Positions 24,349 to 36,300 of a stretch of DNA of 37,644 bases are shown piece by piece. Location: IMG/VR virus record IMGVR_UViG_3300030333_005945, positions 1 to 37,644 of that record; one strand, written 5' to 3'. The position numbers were made by a program, and so were the translations under genes. Under the pieces are notes generated by a model that was not told the DNA's origin, ran no database searches, and saw nothing but the letters and a program-made list of their open reading frames with translations. Position 1 is the first letter of the stretch. Every line of letters starts with the position of its first letter. This DNA is from a virus.

Positions 24349-27300
24349 AGCATTCCACCCGGTTTCTTTTCTTGCACCAAGGTCGATAGCACGGTGCTCT
24401 TGATTCTGTCCGCAAGCTCCTTGGTTTCCGTCTCACTGAGAGGCGTGCTGCCGTAGCCTTGGCTTTCAGTAATTTCATTGGAAACTCCTCCAGCAGCATC
24501 AACGTTAACTGTGATGTTGATATTGTTGGTTTGATCCCCTGAGCCGCCAGCATCAAGTTTAGTTGCTTGATTACCGCTGGAGGTTACGGGTTTCATCCTG
24601 TGTGGCTTAGTGACTAATCCACCTGTTGCGTAGGCAGCTATGTTGCCACTATTAAGTCTATCAAAGAACGCGGTTCCATATTTGTCAACGATGTCTTTTC
24701 TTACGACATATTCTCCACCCATTAGCAGGGCTGGTATATCATCTCCAGATTGTCCGCCCTTAGCAAACATCTTGTACCCACCTTTACCCCCAGTGAGTGC
24801 GCTCGACATCAACAATGAAGCTCCACCAAACAAGAATCCGTATCTACGGCCCTGCTTCTCGCGCTCGTGTTTCTCCATAGCTTCTTGCTGGTCTTTAAGG
24901 AACTGCATTCTCTCGTGTTGGTAACCGAAGAACGCATCCATCTTTTCGAACTTGAATCTATTCTGCGGATTGTTCTCGTCCGTAAGAGCGTTGGCGGATA
25001 GCCTTGAGTCTCGGAGATGGATCGCGTTTTCTGGGCGCTTAAGATTATCAAATATAAATCTATTTTTAAGGTGAGCTTTGTATTTACCCGAGCCTATTTC
25101 AACGCTGCTCTCATCAAACATTTCTCTATCCATATTTTTGCCTACGTCTGGATACTTTTTGAGAACTTCTTTTATAGCTGCAAGTCTTTCTGAATTAATT
25201 GGTCGTTTTAAGTCTACTTTGTAGTCAGACTTAGTATGGATTACGGGCTCGCTTGTTTCCCTGCCCAACCAATCTTCTTTCTTTTTCTCTGGGTCTGCTT
25301 CTCTATATGAGAACTGCGAAATTCCAGCAGCGCTAAGCTCTCTTTGTCTTCGGGCTTCAGCGCGTCTCATCATTGCTATTTGAACCGCGTGTTTTGGGTC
25401 TTTAGATATCATGCCACCTGTAGCCGCTTGTGTAATTCTGCCCGAATTTAAAGAGTCGAAGAAGTCTTTACCCAGCGCATCAACCGAAGACCTTTTGATT
25501 ACATACTCTCCCTTACTCAAGTAAGCGGGTACGTCATCCTTGGTTCCTGAGCCGCCGCGGACCATGCCTCCTGTAGAGTAACCTTTTACTGGGCCTCCCT
25601 TGGAGAATGGCATAACAGCGTCAAATATAGAGTTAACACCCATTTGCAGAGTCCTATCAAGCATCTTATCAGCCATCTTGGCCAGCATGTCACCAAAAGC
25701 GTCCTTGAGCTTGGCTGTGCCCCTGATGGCCTCGCCAAACGCGCTGGCCACTCCAGTACGGAAGTCCTGAGAAAACTCCTTAGCCATTGAATTCAGGTCA
25801 CTATAGAAGTCTCTGGAGCTGTATAAGAAGCCGCCCAGTAGGGAGTCGGTAAAGTTCTGAACGCCGTAGTTTCCAGCGTCTAAAGCGGCCTCGTTAGCGT
25901 CATCGATAGCCTTTCTCATTGTGTCGCTGGCCATCGTTCCTTTTTTGTAAATTTTTTCTGTTTGCTCTAATTCGACTCTGTATTTTTGCGCTCTAAGGTT
26001 GGCGACTTTTTGCATTTCGTCAAGCTTTGATTGCTCCGTACCCGGATCAGCGCCAGAAAGCTCTATGAATCTTTTCTTTAACTTATCCAAGATGGCCGTA
26101 CCTTCTGAGGCGGCTATAGCGTTTCTTCTCACAGCAGCAGCGTAATACTCAACTTCGTTTGAGGCGGCTTTAGAGTTGTCTCTTATGTTTTGTAATAGTT
26201 TTTTCTCGACGAAAATATCTGCTGCGTTTTTGCCTGGCGTATTGGCCGCTTCTGCTTCTATCTCCGGAGCGAATTGCCCCATTTTAGCTGCTGCATTAAG
26301 CTTCTCAAACGCTGAGTTTACCAAGCTCAAGGCTCCTGGCATTTCTTCTAAAATTTTCTGAGAGGCTTCCAGTTCGTCGGTCCAAGACTTCAAAGCGTTC
26401 GATTGACCCTCTCTTATTAAATCTATTACAGACTTGCCATAAGTTGCTTCTTCCGCGTCTGCCGCGTTATCAAGCCTTGCGTTATCTTTCTTGGCTTGCT
26501 CAAGGGCTTTTTTAGCTGCGTCAACCCTACCCTTTCTTCCTTTTTTCTTGCTGGCTTCAGCCTTTGCGACATCTTCCTCTAGTTTCTTTAATCTTTCCGC
26601 TCTCGCTTTCGCTTCTGCAAAATTGGCCGCTCTAACTTCTGCTAGCTTTGCTTGTCTTGCGCTGTCGTCGCTCAAGAACCTTCTCATTTCTGGATTCTCT
26701 ACCACGCCTTTCATGTAGGCTTCCAAGCCCGATTTCATTGTGTCTCCAGACACAGCTCCAACCATAGACTCATGAAGCAGCGACGCAAATGTAATTCCAG
26801 TGTTGGTAGCGGCTACCGAAAGATGCTTTCTTATCGCGTCATGGTCTACAAACTTACCAACGTCCTGCGCGGCTTTCTTTAAATTTTGGAAGCTGGAGTT
26901 AACTTTCTCAATGCTGCCAACACCTTTTCCATACAGATCGAGCTGGTGTTCGTAAGCGTCGGTTGATCTCTGATAAGCGTTTTCCAAGCTGAGCCTGATG
27001 GCTTCCTCCTCGGTCATTACGTCGAACAGCTTGCGGATCGCGTTGATGACATCCTCGTACTGCTCAGGTTTTAGCGCGGGATCATTGAGGATGCTCATGA
27101 GGTTGTCTTGATTTGAGGCCACCCACTTCTTAAGTTCTGCGGAAGTAAGGTTTTGGCCATCTTTAAGAAGTCCTAATTTTTCTAATCTCTCGCCTTGCGC
27201 CCACTTCTCTTCCACTGAGCCGTCAGAAGCTTCTAGAGTACCCATCATTGTGTTGTACCAGTTTGTCGTCGCTCTTTGGCCTCCAGCGCTTTGTAAATTT

Positions 27301-30300
27301 GTTCTTCTTCTGTTTCTGATCTCAGTAAGAATCGAAGCGTCTCTTGCGCTAGCTTTAGCTTTACCCGGTGTTTCTCCAATCGCGCCGAAGAGCGCGGCGT
27401 CGATGCCTGACTTGCCAAGGGCGTCGGCAGTCTTGCCTCCTGTGACTCGGCTCTTATGAGCTTCAGCCAAGGCTTTGATTATATTGTCTTGGGCTATGTC
27501 TCTTTGTAGATCACCGAAGGCGTCCACGAGCCTACGAATCTTGGACGTATCTTGATTAGCTTCGCCAAGAGATTTGTTGATGTCTATGTTTTTGAGAGAT
27601 AGGTCTCTTAATAGTTTTAAACGTTCTTTTTCTAAAGTCTTTTGGTCGTCTAATAAGGATAGCGCCTCGCCTTCAACGGTTAAAGCTTCTTTGGTTGCAT
27701 TCAATTGCTTTCTTTTAGCCGTTTCTTGAGCGTATCTTTGCCTAGCAATCTGCTCATCCATATATTCGAAATCATTATCATAAACCCACTGTTCAAATGA
27801 CTTTGCCAAATGTGGTAGGGCATCAATTTCTGCGTTTGTGTCTTCCAATAGCGTTTTGAGTTTTGAGGCCGCTGCTCTAATCTCTTCTAGGCTCAAGTCT
27901 TCCCGCTGCTTGATTGTGTTCATGAACACTTCTGCTCTAGCTATAGCTTGATTAGATTCCGACTGAGGTGAATAGCCTACATCTTTAGGTTTGATGCCGT
28001 CTATACCTTCGGTTGGTTTGAAATCTGGACCGCCCGGTTTTGTTGGGTCTGTGGGGGGAGTTTCGTTTCTGCGTATCAGTATTAACCTTTTTAACTCCTC
28101 ATTTATATACCCAAGTTGTTCCGCGTTTAATTCTAACCCCTTATCTAAGTCGAGATTAGCCTTAGCTTGTTGCACAAGGGTTTTCTGTGCGACTGAAAGA
28201 GAATCGACATTTCCATCCCTTAGAGCTTTTTGTATTGCCGCTAGGTTATCTTTAATAGCGTCCGTTGGAGTCTTAGGTGTTGTTTTATCAGGGTCTTTAG
28301 CTTGTGAGGCTGTTTTCGGTAAAATCTTGAGTTTAAGTTCTTCTAATTTTTTCAGCGCCTCTGTAAGCTCCACAACGCTTTTCGCGGCTGCATCTCCAAC
28401 GACGGATATTTCTTTGTATTCTTCTCTAAGTTGTTTTAATTCTCTTGCGGCTTTGAGTGTTTCGAGTCTTGCTGCCGCTGCCTGCTGATTTAATTTATTA
28501 TCGTCTCCTTTTCCTTCTCTTTGTTTAGCGATCTCATCTTCTCGAGCTCTCGCCGCCGTAAGCCTAGATGTTGCCGCTTCGATTTTTGCTTGCGCCTCTT
28601 TTTGTTGCCCCCCAGCACGGGCTCTATCTCTTACGCCCTCGGCTTCTGCGAGTTTTCTGTTTAATTGATCTTCATAGTTTTGGACTATCTCAGGCACAGG
28701 TATCGCTTCGGTTGCTAGAAATTGCAGACGACTAGGCATAACGCTTCTTGAGCCTTGCACTGGCCTACGCTGCTGTACTTCACTCCAGCCTTCAGGATTC
28801 AATTGATTAAGTCTATTAAGTAAAGTTTGGTCGGCCTGTTTTCTAAGTTCGGCTATTTTTTCAGCCCTAAGTTGCTCTTCGGTAACAGACCTAAAATACT
28901 GCATTCTCATCGGGCCTTGTATTTTACCCTCTGCCATAGCCTGTCTTTGCTTGTCGCTATACGTTTCTAAAGCTTCTTTTTCCGTCTTAAATCTTCCACC
29001 CTCAGCTCCGAGCCACTCCGTCTCCATTCTAATCTTGCTATCGTCAAGGCTTTTTTTCCACTCTTCTAGGGCGTCTGCTGCATCGCTTGCTTTATCCTTT
29101 AATTTAGTAAGGCGGTCTATTGTGGCTTTATTTGTGTTTTGTCTTTCCGCTTCTACTTTATTGAATTCGGTTTCAGCATACTTTCTAACGTCTCTAATAT
29201 TAGCCTCTGAAAAGAAGTCAGCCATGCCAAATGTGTCAGATAATTTAGACATCTTCCCAATGACGTTATTAATGGCTACCTCCATTTTCACTGCGTCACC
29301 TTGGGATAAACCTTCAGTCATAACCTTTCTCATCTCTTTACCCAAGACTTCCAGCCCGTAATCAATTTCACCCCCCGTTACGTTGTTTCTCATGAACTGT
29401 TCTAGAGTATCCATGATACCCAACTGCCCTCTTTCATAGGGCTGAAATTTACGCGCTTCAGGGTCCCAAAAAGCCTTTGCTCCTTTGTCGGCTAGTTGTC
29501 CAAAAGTTTCTCCAGGTTTTGAATACCTAAATCGTCTATCTCGAGCGGCTAAAGCCATTGATTCTTCGCCGCCGCCCGCGGTTCCGCCTTCAGCTCTTTC
29601 TCTAGGGTCTCTTCCCCAAACGACGTCTATCGACCTCCTTTGCCATCTTGTGCTTTCAAACTCATTACTAGCCTTTTGAGCTGCGGCTAAATCTTTTTCT
29701 TGCTGCCAACCAAAAGCTTCAGCTTCTTTAATTTTTTGAGCACCAAGATTTATGTCTCTTTGCGCCGCCGTTGCCTCGTTAAGTTCTTCTATTGGGTCTC
29801 TAAAATTAATTAGTGCTTCGGCTACATTCGTACCGATTTGCCCCATAGAATTAGTCAACGCTGTTTGCAGACTGGTAAGCCCCACTCCCATAGCTAAACC
29901 GTTTGCCTTAGCAAATTCGGCTGGTATGTTTGCGGCAAGAGTTTGGAATTCGGCAGAAGCTCCTAGTAAATTTTCGAAACCAAGCTCATTGGTCATTCTA
30001 ACTTTACCCACGCTTTGTCCAACTTGATAACCAGATTTTAATACATTTTCTCTAAGAGCTTGCCTGACTTTGTCCGTAGCTTTAGCTGTAACTTGGGTTC
30101 CAAGTGCCGCAGCCCTCATGTTAGTTGGGATTCCGTTTAACTTCAAGGCGTCATCAAAAGCTCCTTCGTTTGCGCCCACCAATGTATTTGTTTGAAGAGC
30201 AACCAAACGATTTAAGATTTCGCTGTTCTTTCTGATTTCAGCGATGTCGTCAGGCATCTGGTTAAGCTTGAGTTGAGCGGCGATCTGCTCGGTGGCGACC

Positions 30301-33300
30301 TTCTCTGCGTCCACATCAGGAAGCTGCATGTCTGGCGCAACTATACCCGAAACTCTTCTGGCGAATCCGACTTGTCTATTTATGTCTTCAGTTCTACCTG
30401 CGATAGCACTGCTCAAAAGCGGGGCGATGCCCGGACCAATGTCCCGCAACTGATCAAAGTTCATTTTATTAATGAGTTGATCCAAAAGCTGCGCGTTGGC
30501 TCTGCCTACGTCAACGATAGATGTTGATACAGCGCCCTTGATTTGAGCTCCCAAAACGTTTGCCATACCTTCGAATGACTTGGATAATCCAGCCATGCCA
30601 GCGCTTCCGAATATCTCTCCTTGGCCACCAAATGAAGCGATTCTCTCTTGTAGCTGCGCACTCCGTTCAGCCCAATAAGCCTGACGTTCAGCTATTTCTA
30701 ACTGTTGGTTTCTTTGCTGGACGGCAAGAGCCAGCTCGTTTACGGTGGTCGTTCCGCTTTGTTTAATCTCTTCAAGTAAAAGCTTGGCGGCGTTTTCCGC
30801 GTTGTTTTCGGCTATGCGATTATTTTTTAAGATTTGAGCGGTTTTTGCAGTAACCGCTTTCATGGCGTTAATGTCTTTTGGCGCAGTAGCCCAAACTTTA
30901 AACGCTTCCTCAATTACAGGAATCATAGCTTCTTGAGCTTTTCTGTTTCTTGCTAATTCACCGAGCTGTTCTTTACCTGATTTTGTAGCCAAGCCAGCGG
31001 TTTGCTTTATGACTTTTTGATTTAAGTCTGTGAACTTTTTAACGAATACTTCCAAGTTTCTTTTGGTGCCGTCCGAAACGGCTTTTCTAAATTGGACTAA
31101 AGAAGCAGTTTTAATTTCAAAAGATTTGTCTATAAGCTCGGCTCTTACTTTCATCTCTTTAGACATGAATGGGTCTTCGAGTTGTCGTGCGCCTTTTAAA
31201 TCTTCTTGAGCTAAGTCTATTGTAAATTCTTTTACTTTGTCTGTAAGCTGAGCAATGGTAACCAGTCTATCTTGAATACCTTTTACGCTCTTGCCAACAA
31301 TAGTATTAAAGTCTTCTATTGCTCTGTTTAAAGCTTTCTGTTGTTTGATTTGAATTTGGTCTAGTGCGTTTTTCTTTTGTAAATCTCTAGTAGCTTGAGC
31401 GGCTATTTTAGCTCCGGATTTCATTCTATCGAAAACGTCTTGCATGAGTTTTCCGATGTGCTGAATGTCGCTATCGTCTACTTTGCCTTGCAAATTTTCA
31501 AGCATTGCGCCGAAGCCCTCTCCGGTGAATTTTTGCATGTTTGCCATGTTGGAGAAGTCAACGTCCATGCCAGAGTCTATGGCTTTTTCTAAATCTTCTT
31601 TGTTCAACGCCATTCCTATGGCTTGTTTCATTTGTGCTTGGACGCGCTTACCTTCGGCGGATAGTACGCCTCCCCCTAACGTGTCAAACATTTTAGTATC
31701 CGCGCTCCAAAAGCTCATTCCTCTCGCGCCCGAGCCGAACTCTTTTTGTAATTCGTAGCCCATTTTTGCAGCGTCTAAATCGTTTTTGCTTTTCTGTAAG
31801 TCTTGAGTTATTTCTCCGAAAATTTCTTTTATCTTTTCTGCGTCGCCAGCGGCGGCTTTAAATCTCGCTTGGAATTCTTGAGGTACTTCCGCTAGCGCTT
31901 CGGTCATCTTGCTGCGAACTTTGGCGAGATCATCTGCGGTGACATTGCCAGACTGATCTTTCATCATTTTGTCTAGCTTGTCTAGGCTGTCCATGTAGGC
32001 TTGTCCGCCAGAAGTAACACTATTGAGCTTGGTGCCCATTGCTTCCGCCTCTTTACCAACCGCCTCCAGCTTCTCAGCGATTTCGGCCTTTTTAATATTG
32101 TCGCCAGCCATCATTACTCCAGCGCCGAGGCCAAGCACCGCCCCCGCAGCCATACCCCAACCTCCAAAAGCTTGTCCCATTTGCACGCCTGTACCTACCA
32201 TGCCCACGGCGTTACCGACGCCTTCAGCCGTAGCTTTTCCTGAAAGGTTATCTTTGCCCATGAATTGAGAAGCTACGCCGCCGATCATGGGTCCACTGGT
32301 CATCATGGCCATTGCTCCTCCGCCTTCTACAAAGCCGCCTAGTCTACTTTTAAGCGATTTGCCTCCCTCTAGTCGTTTTGTTTCCTGTCTAGCTTCTCCG
32401 TGTGATTGCGCGGTTGCTTTAGCTTGGTCTCTAGAGGGTTGCGTTTGTTCTTTTCTTCTTTCGTTGGCTTCTGCTTTTGCGTTTGCTTCTGAGGCTTCAG
32501 CGTCTCTCAATTCGGCTTTTACGCCTCTTTCTATTGCTTTTTTCTCTTTCTTCTTTTTGTCTAAAATATCTTGTTCTTCCCGAATGGCTTGTTTAGCTAC
32601 TTCAACTTCTTCATCGGCCAAGCGGGCGGCTTCTTTTGCTTGTTCCGACTGCCTCTTGAGAGCTTCTAATTCTTCAGCTATCTGTTTTTTTCTCTCGTCC
32701 CTACCCTCTCTACCAACTCCAGTCTCCGCTGAGTAGTCTACCTCTTCACCAGTAGAGAAGTTCCTGATAGGTTTTGCTCTAGAACCCCTTAACGCCTCGT
32801 CCTCCATTTCAAGCTCCCCAATTCTCATGTCCGTTTCATTCGCTGTTTTTCGCGCGCCTTCAGCTGTATTTTTTGCTCGGTCCCTGAGATCAACAGCTGC
32901 ATTTACTTGTCCCTGTTGCTCGGCAATTTTAGCGTCAATCGGTTCCATTTCTGCCGCGCCAGTTTCAAGTATATTGCGTTCTGCCGTCTCTCTGTCTTGG
33001 GCGGCTTTTTGAATTGTTTCATTGTATGAGGAATCAGCATCCAGTCGAGCTTGCTTCGCTTCCTCAATAGCGCTAATCATCTCATCACGAGCTTGTTTCT
33101 CCCTGTCTTTAGCGGCGTTTATTTGTTCTTCGGTGCCTTCGGTGCTTTGAAGTAACGCTTTACCTGCTTGGCCAATGTCTTTTAAACTAAATGCCATCAT
33201 GGACAATGAGCCCATCAACATGGCGGTGTCTAAACTGTCGCTTGCGAAGTTTGGAACCAAACCTTGGCTGGCTCCTTGAGATTGAATTCCAGTTATAGTA

Positions 33301-36300
33301 TTACCAGAAGCTAAATGCATATTAATAGCATTGCTAAGAGAACCTTCAGTGGTGTTGTAAACTCCTATGCCGCCACTGGATTTTAATCTGCTATCATAAC
33401 CAACCCTAGGTTGTCCTTGGCCAGCAGCTTTTTCACGGCCTATCGCCGCCTTGAGAGCGTCTTCTGCAAAGTTGGGCACAAGGCCGCGAGCAAATGTTCC
33501 AAAAGAACGAAGCGTAGACGAATCCATTTTTCCCCTCATCTGCATGAATCGATCCATTTTGGCTTGGTCTAAAACCGTGGTAAACGCTTTCGCGCCGAGG
33601 GTATTTATTACCATCTTTTCAAGGCCAACAGTATAAGCTTTGATGGTCTCTTTATCTGAAGCGTATTTACCGAACTCTCCAGTCTTGTTGAGCATACCCA
33701 TGTCTACCTGTGATAACCCACTAAACTCATTACCCGCAAGAGGTTTAAAGTCTACAGACTCCAATTCGTTAAGAGTTGGATTGCTGCGAGCAACCATTTC
33801 GTGACTCAACCCAGTACCGTGAATAGAATCAACTTGGGTAGTTCCATCTATACCTTTATTAGCCAGCCCTTTGTTTTTAACAAACTCTTCCGTTGAAGTA
33901 ATTAAAATTCTGTTTGCATCTGGATACGCATTTTTAAATACGCCTTCTAAGGAATTATACCAGCTAGATTGAGTTGAATTTTTTGGAAATACTCCGCCCC
34001 AAAAACCGTATTGACTCGCAAGAAAGCCCGCGCTCGTATGTATTTCGCTTTTAACTTCGTCTTTAGTAACGTTTCTTTGTTCTCGTAGCGCTTCTGTCGT
34101 GTTGTCCATGACCTTACTCTTTTTAGAGTCTGAGAAAGTATCTTGAAACTGTCTGCCAGTCATATTCTTTTTGATGGCCATTTTTCTTCTGGCGACATTT
34201 CTTCTAGCGTCCTCTTCATTAAAGACCGCGTTAAAGGTGGGTCTTTCATCGCTTTCGATCCCATATTTGGCTTTTAGCCTATCTCTTGCGCCTTGATCTT
34301 GAGTATTAAAAGATACGGAGCCTGGGGGTGGAATCCTGACTGCTCCAGTTCCATACGTAGCCAAATACTCTGGCACGCCCATAGCCCTTAAGGCTTTACC
34401 TTGTGAAGCGGCTACCCTTGCTGAATTGATTTCGGCTTCCAAAGCGTTGCTAGTGGCTGATTCGGCGTCCCCAAAATCCATCCCCATTCCCTCATCCCAA
34501 GTAGCTTTTCCTCGGTTTCGAAGAAGCTCTGCGCGCTCTTTATCTTCAAGGCTTTGGCCAAATTGCTGATAAGCGTCAGCTTCCGCAAAGTAAAAGTTTG
34601 GAACAAAACCGCCGAACCCTTTGAATCCGCCAGCTTTAAATTTAGAATGGCTTACGCGCTTCTTCTTGTAAATTCCAGGAGACCCTTTGGCTGGAGAGCT
34701 TTTGCCATCTCTAAACTTACCGTGACTTCCTTTGGTTTGTGATTTCCAAGTTCTAGCAAAATTAGGAATAAGCCCCATAGATTGCATACCCATCGGGCCG
34801 AAAGTTTTAGCCCAGTCTTTCTTAACCGCTGGGTTTTGGTTAAGCACTGCCATAGCCTGTTGGAATCTGTCTGGCGTGGTGACGCTAGACAAACCATGAG
34901 TCTTAATATTATGAGAAAGTATATCTACTAAATACTTACTAAAGCTAGAAGCAATGTCTACAACTTTTGTTTTATCTCTTTTACTTCTTTCGTGCAGAGC
35001 TAGTTTAGCTTGTATGTTCTTTTGGGTCTTGAGGTTCGCGGCGATCTTTTCTCCCACTACAAAATCAGAGCCTTTCTTGGCTCCCGGTTTTGCTTGACCT
35101 AAGGACGCTGCCATTTCGTTTTCGAACTTAATTCCTGCCATTGCGCCCGTTGTACCTTCTGGGTCCCAATTAGCTCCAGCAACTCCACCCACCAAATCGT
35201 AGGCCAGACCATCGAACAAATGAGGCACCTCATTTAGCATGGTTCTCCAAGCTGGGCCAGCCTTTTTAATCTTTCTTGCTGTAAGGCCAGTAGCGATCAT
35301 GCGTCCTGATCTACCAGCCATATCCGTAGCAACAACTAGCGTTTCGCCTTCTGGGCCACGAATCATTCTCATGCCAGCGGTCATTTTTTGTACCTGCTCA
35401 TCCGAGAGGTTGGTTCCCATAGCCCCTTTTCTACCAATCATTGTTGTGCCAAAGTCTTTTTCATGTAGACCCTTGTAAGCAAAGCTGGGAACGAAACCTT
35501 CTGAAGCGAAATTAAGATTTAATCCAAGTCTATCCCAAGCCTTGCCCCCATAACCACTCATTCTAGCCTTGAGAGCTCTGCGCTTATTTTTAAACATCTC
35601 TCTAGCTTCGGTGATCTCACCGAGCTCACCAACCTTCTTGTTGCCGTATTTAGCTTTAAACGCTGCAAAGTCTTCATCCAGAATTGACATGCCTTTGGCC
35701 GCTTTGTCTTTTCTGTCTTGTATGTATGCTGCTCGTTTTTGTAGAACTGGTATATTGTTTTTAATTACTCTAAAAACTTCTGGCGGAAGATTGTTTTTTA
35801 AAGTATTAAGGTCTCCATCAACAACGGCTTTTCTAATTTTGGTTCCGCTTACTCCGCCCAGCCTACCCTGCACAGCAGTAACACCCTTAAATGCCCCAAA
35901 GCTTTTGGTCATGTCTTCTGCTCCGCCTGATACTCTATCCGCGCCTAGAGCGACTTTTGTATCAGCCTTTCTCATTCTGTAGGCTTTGCCTCCGTGCTCA
36001 AAGTGCTCTTGAATTCCTGCGGTACCAGGAACGGCCATCATGTTTGGATTAGCGAGTTCTATTAGTTTCGCTTTTTCTCTGGTTGACAAACCTATATCGT
36101 AATCTCTGCTAGCGCCTTTACTTACGAACGCAACGCTTGCTCCAGCCTGTCTAGCCATGTCTGAGTGACCACTAGTAAAGGGCGCGAATGCTCCTATTGT
36201 GGCTGTGGCCCCTTTGATTTCATTTATCTTTTCAAATTCAGAAGCCTGTTTCAGACTCATGTCGGCCTGTCGCTCGAATACGCTTAACTTATTCGAATAC

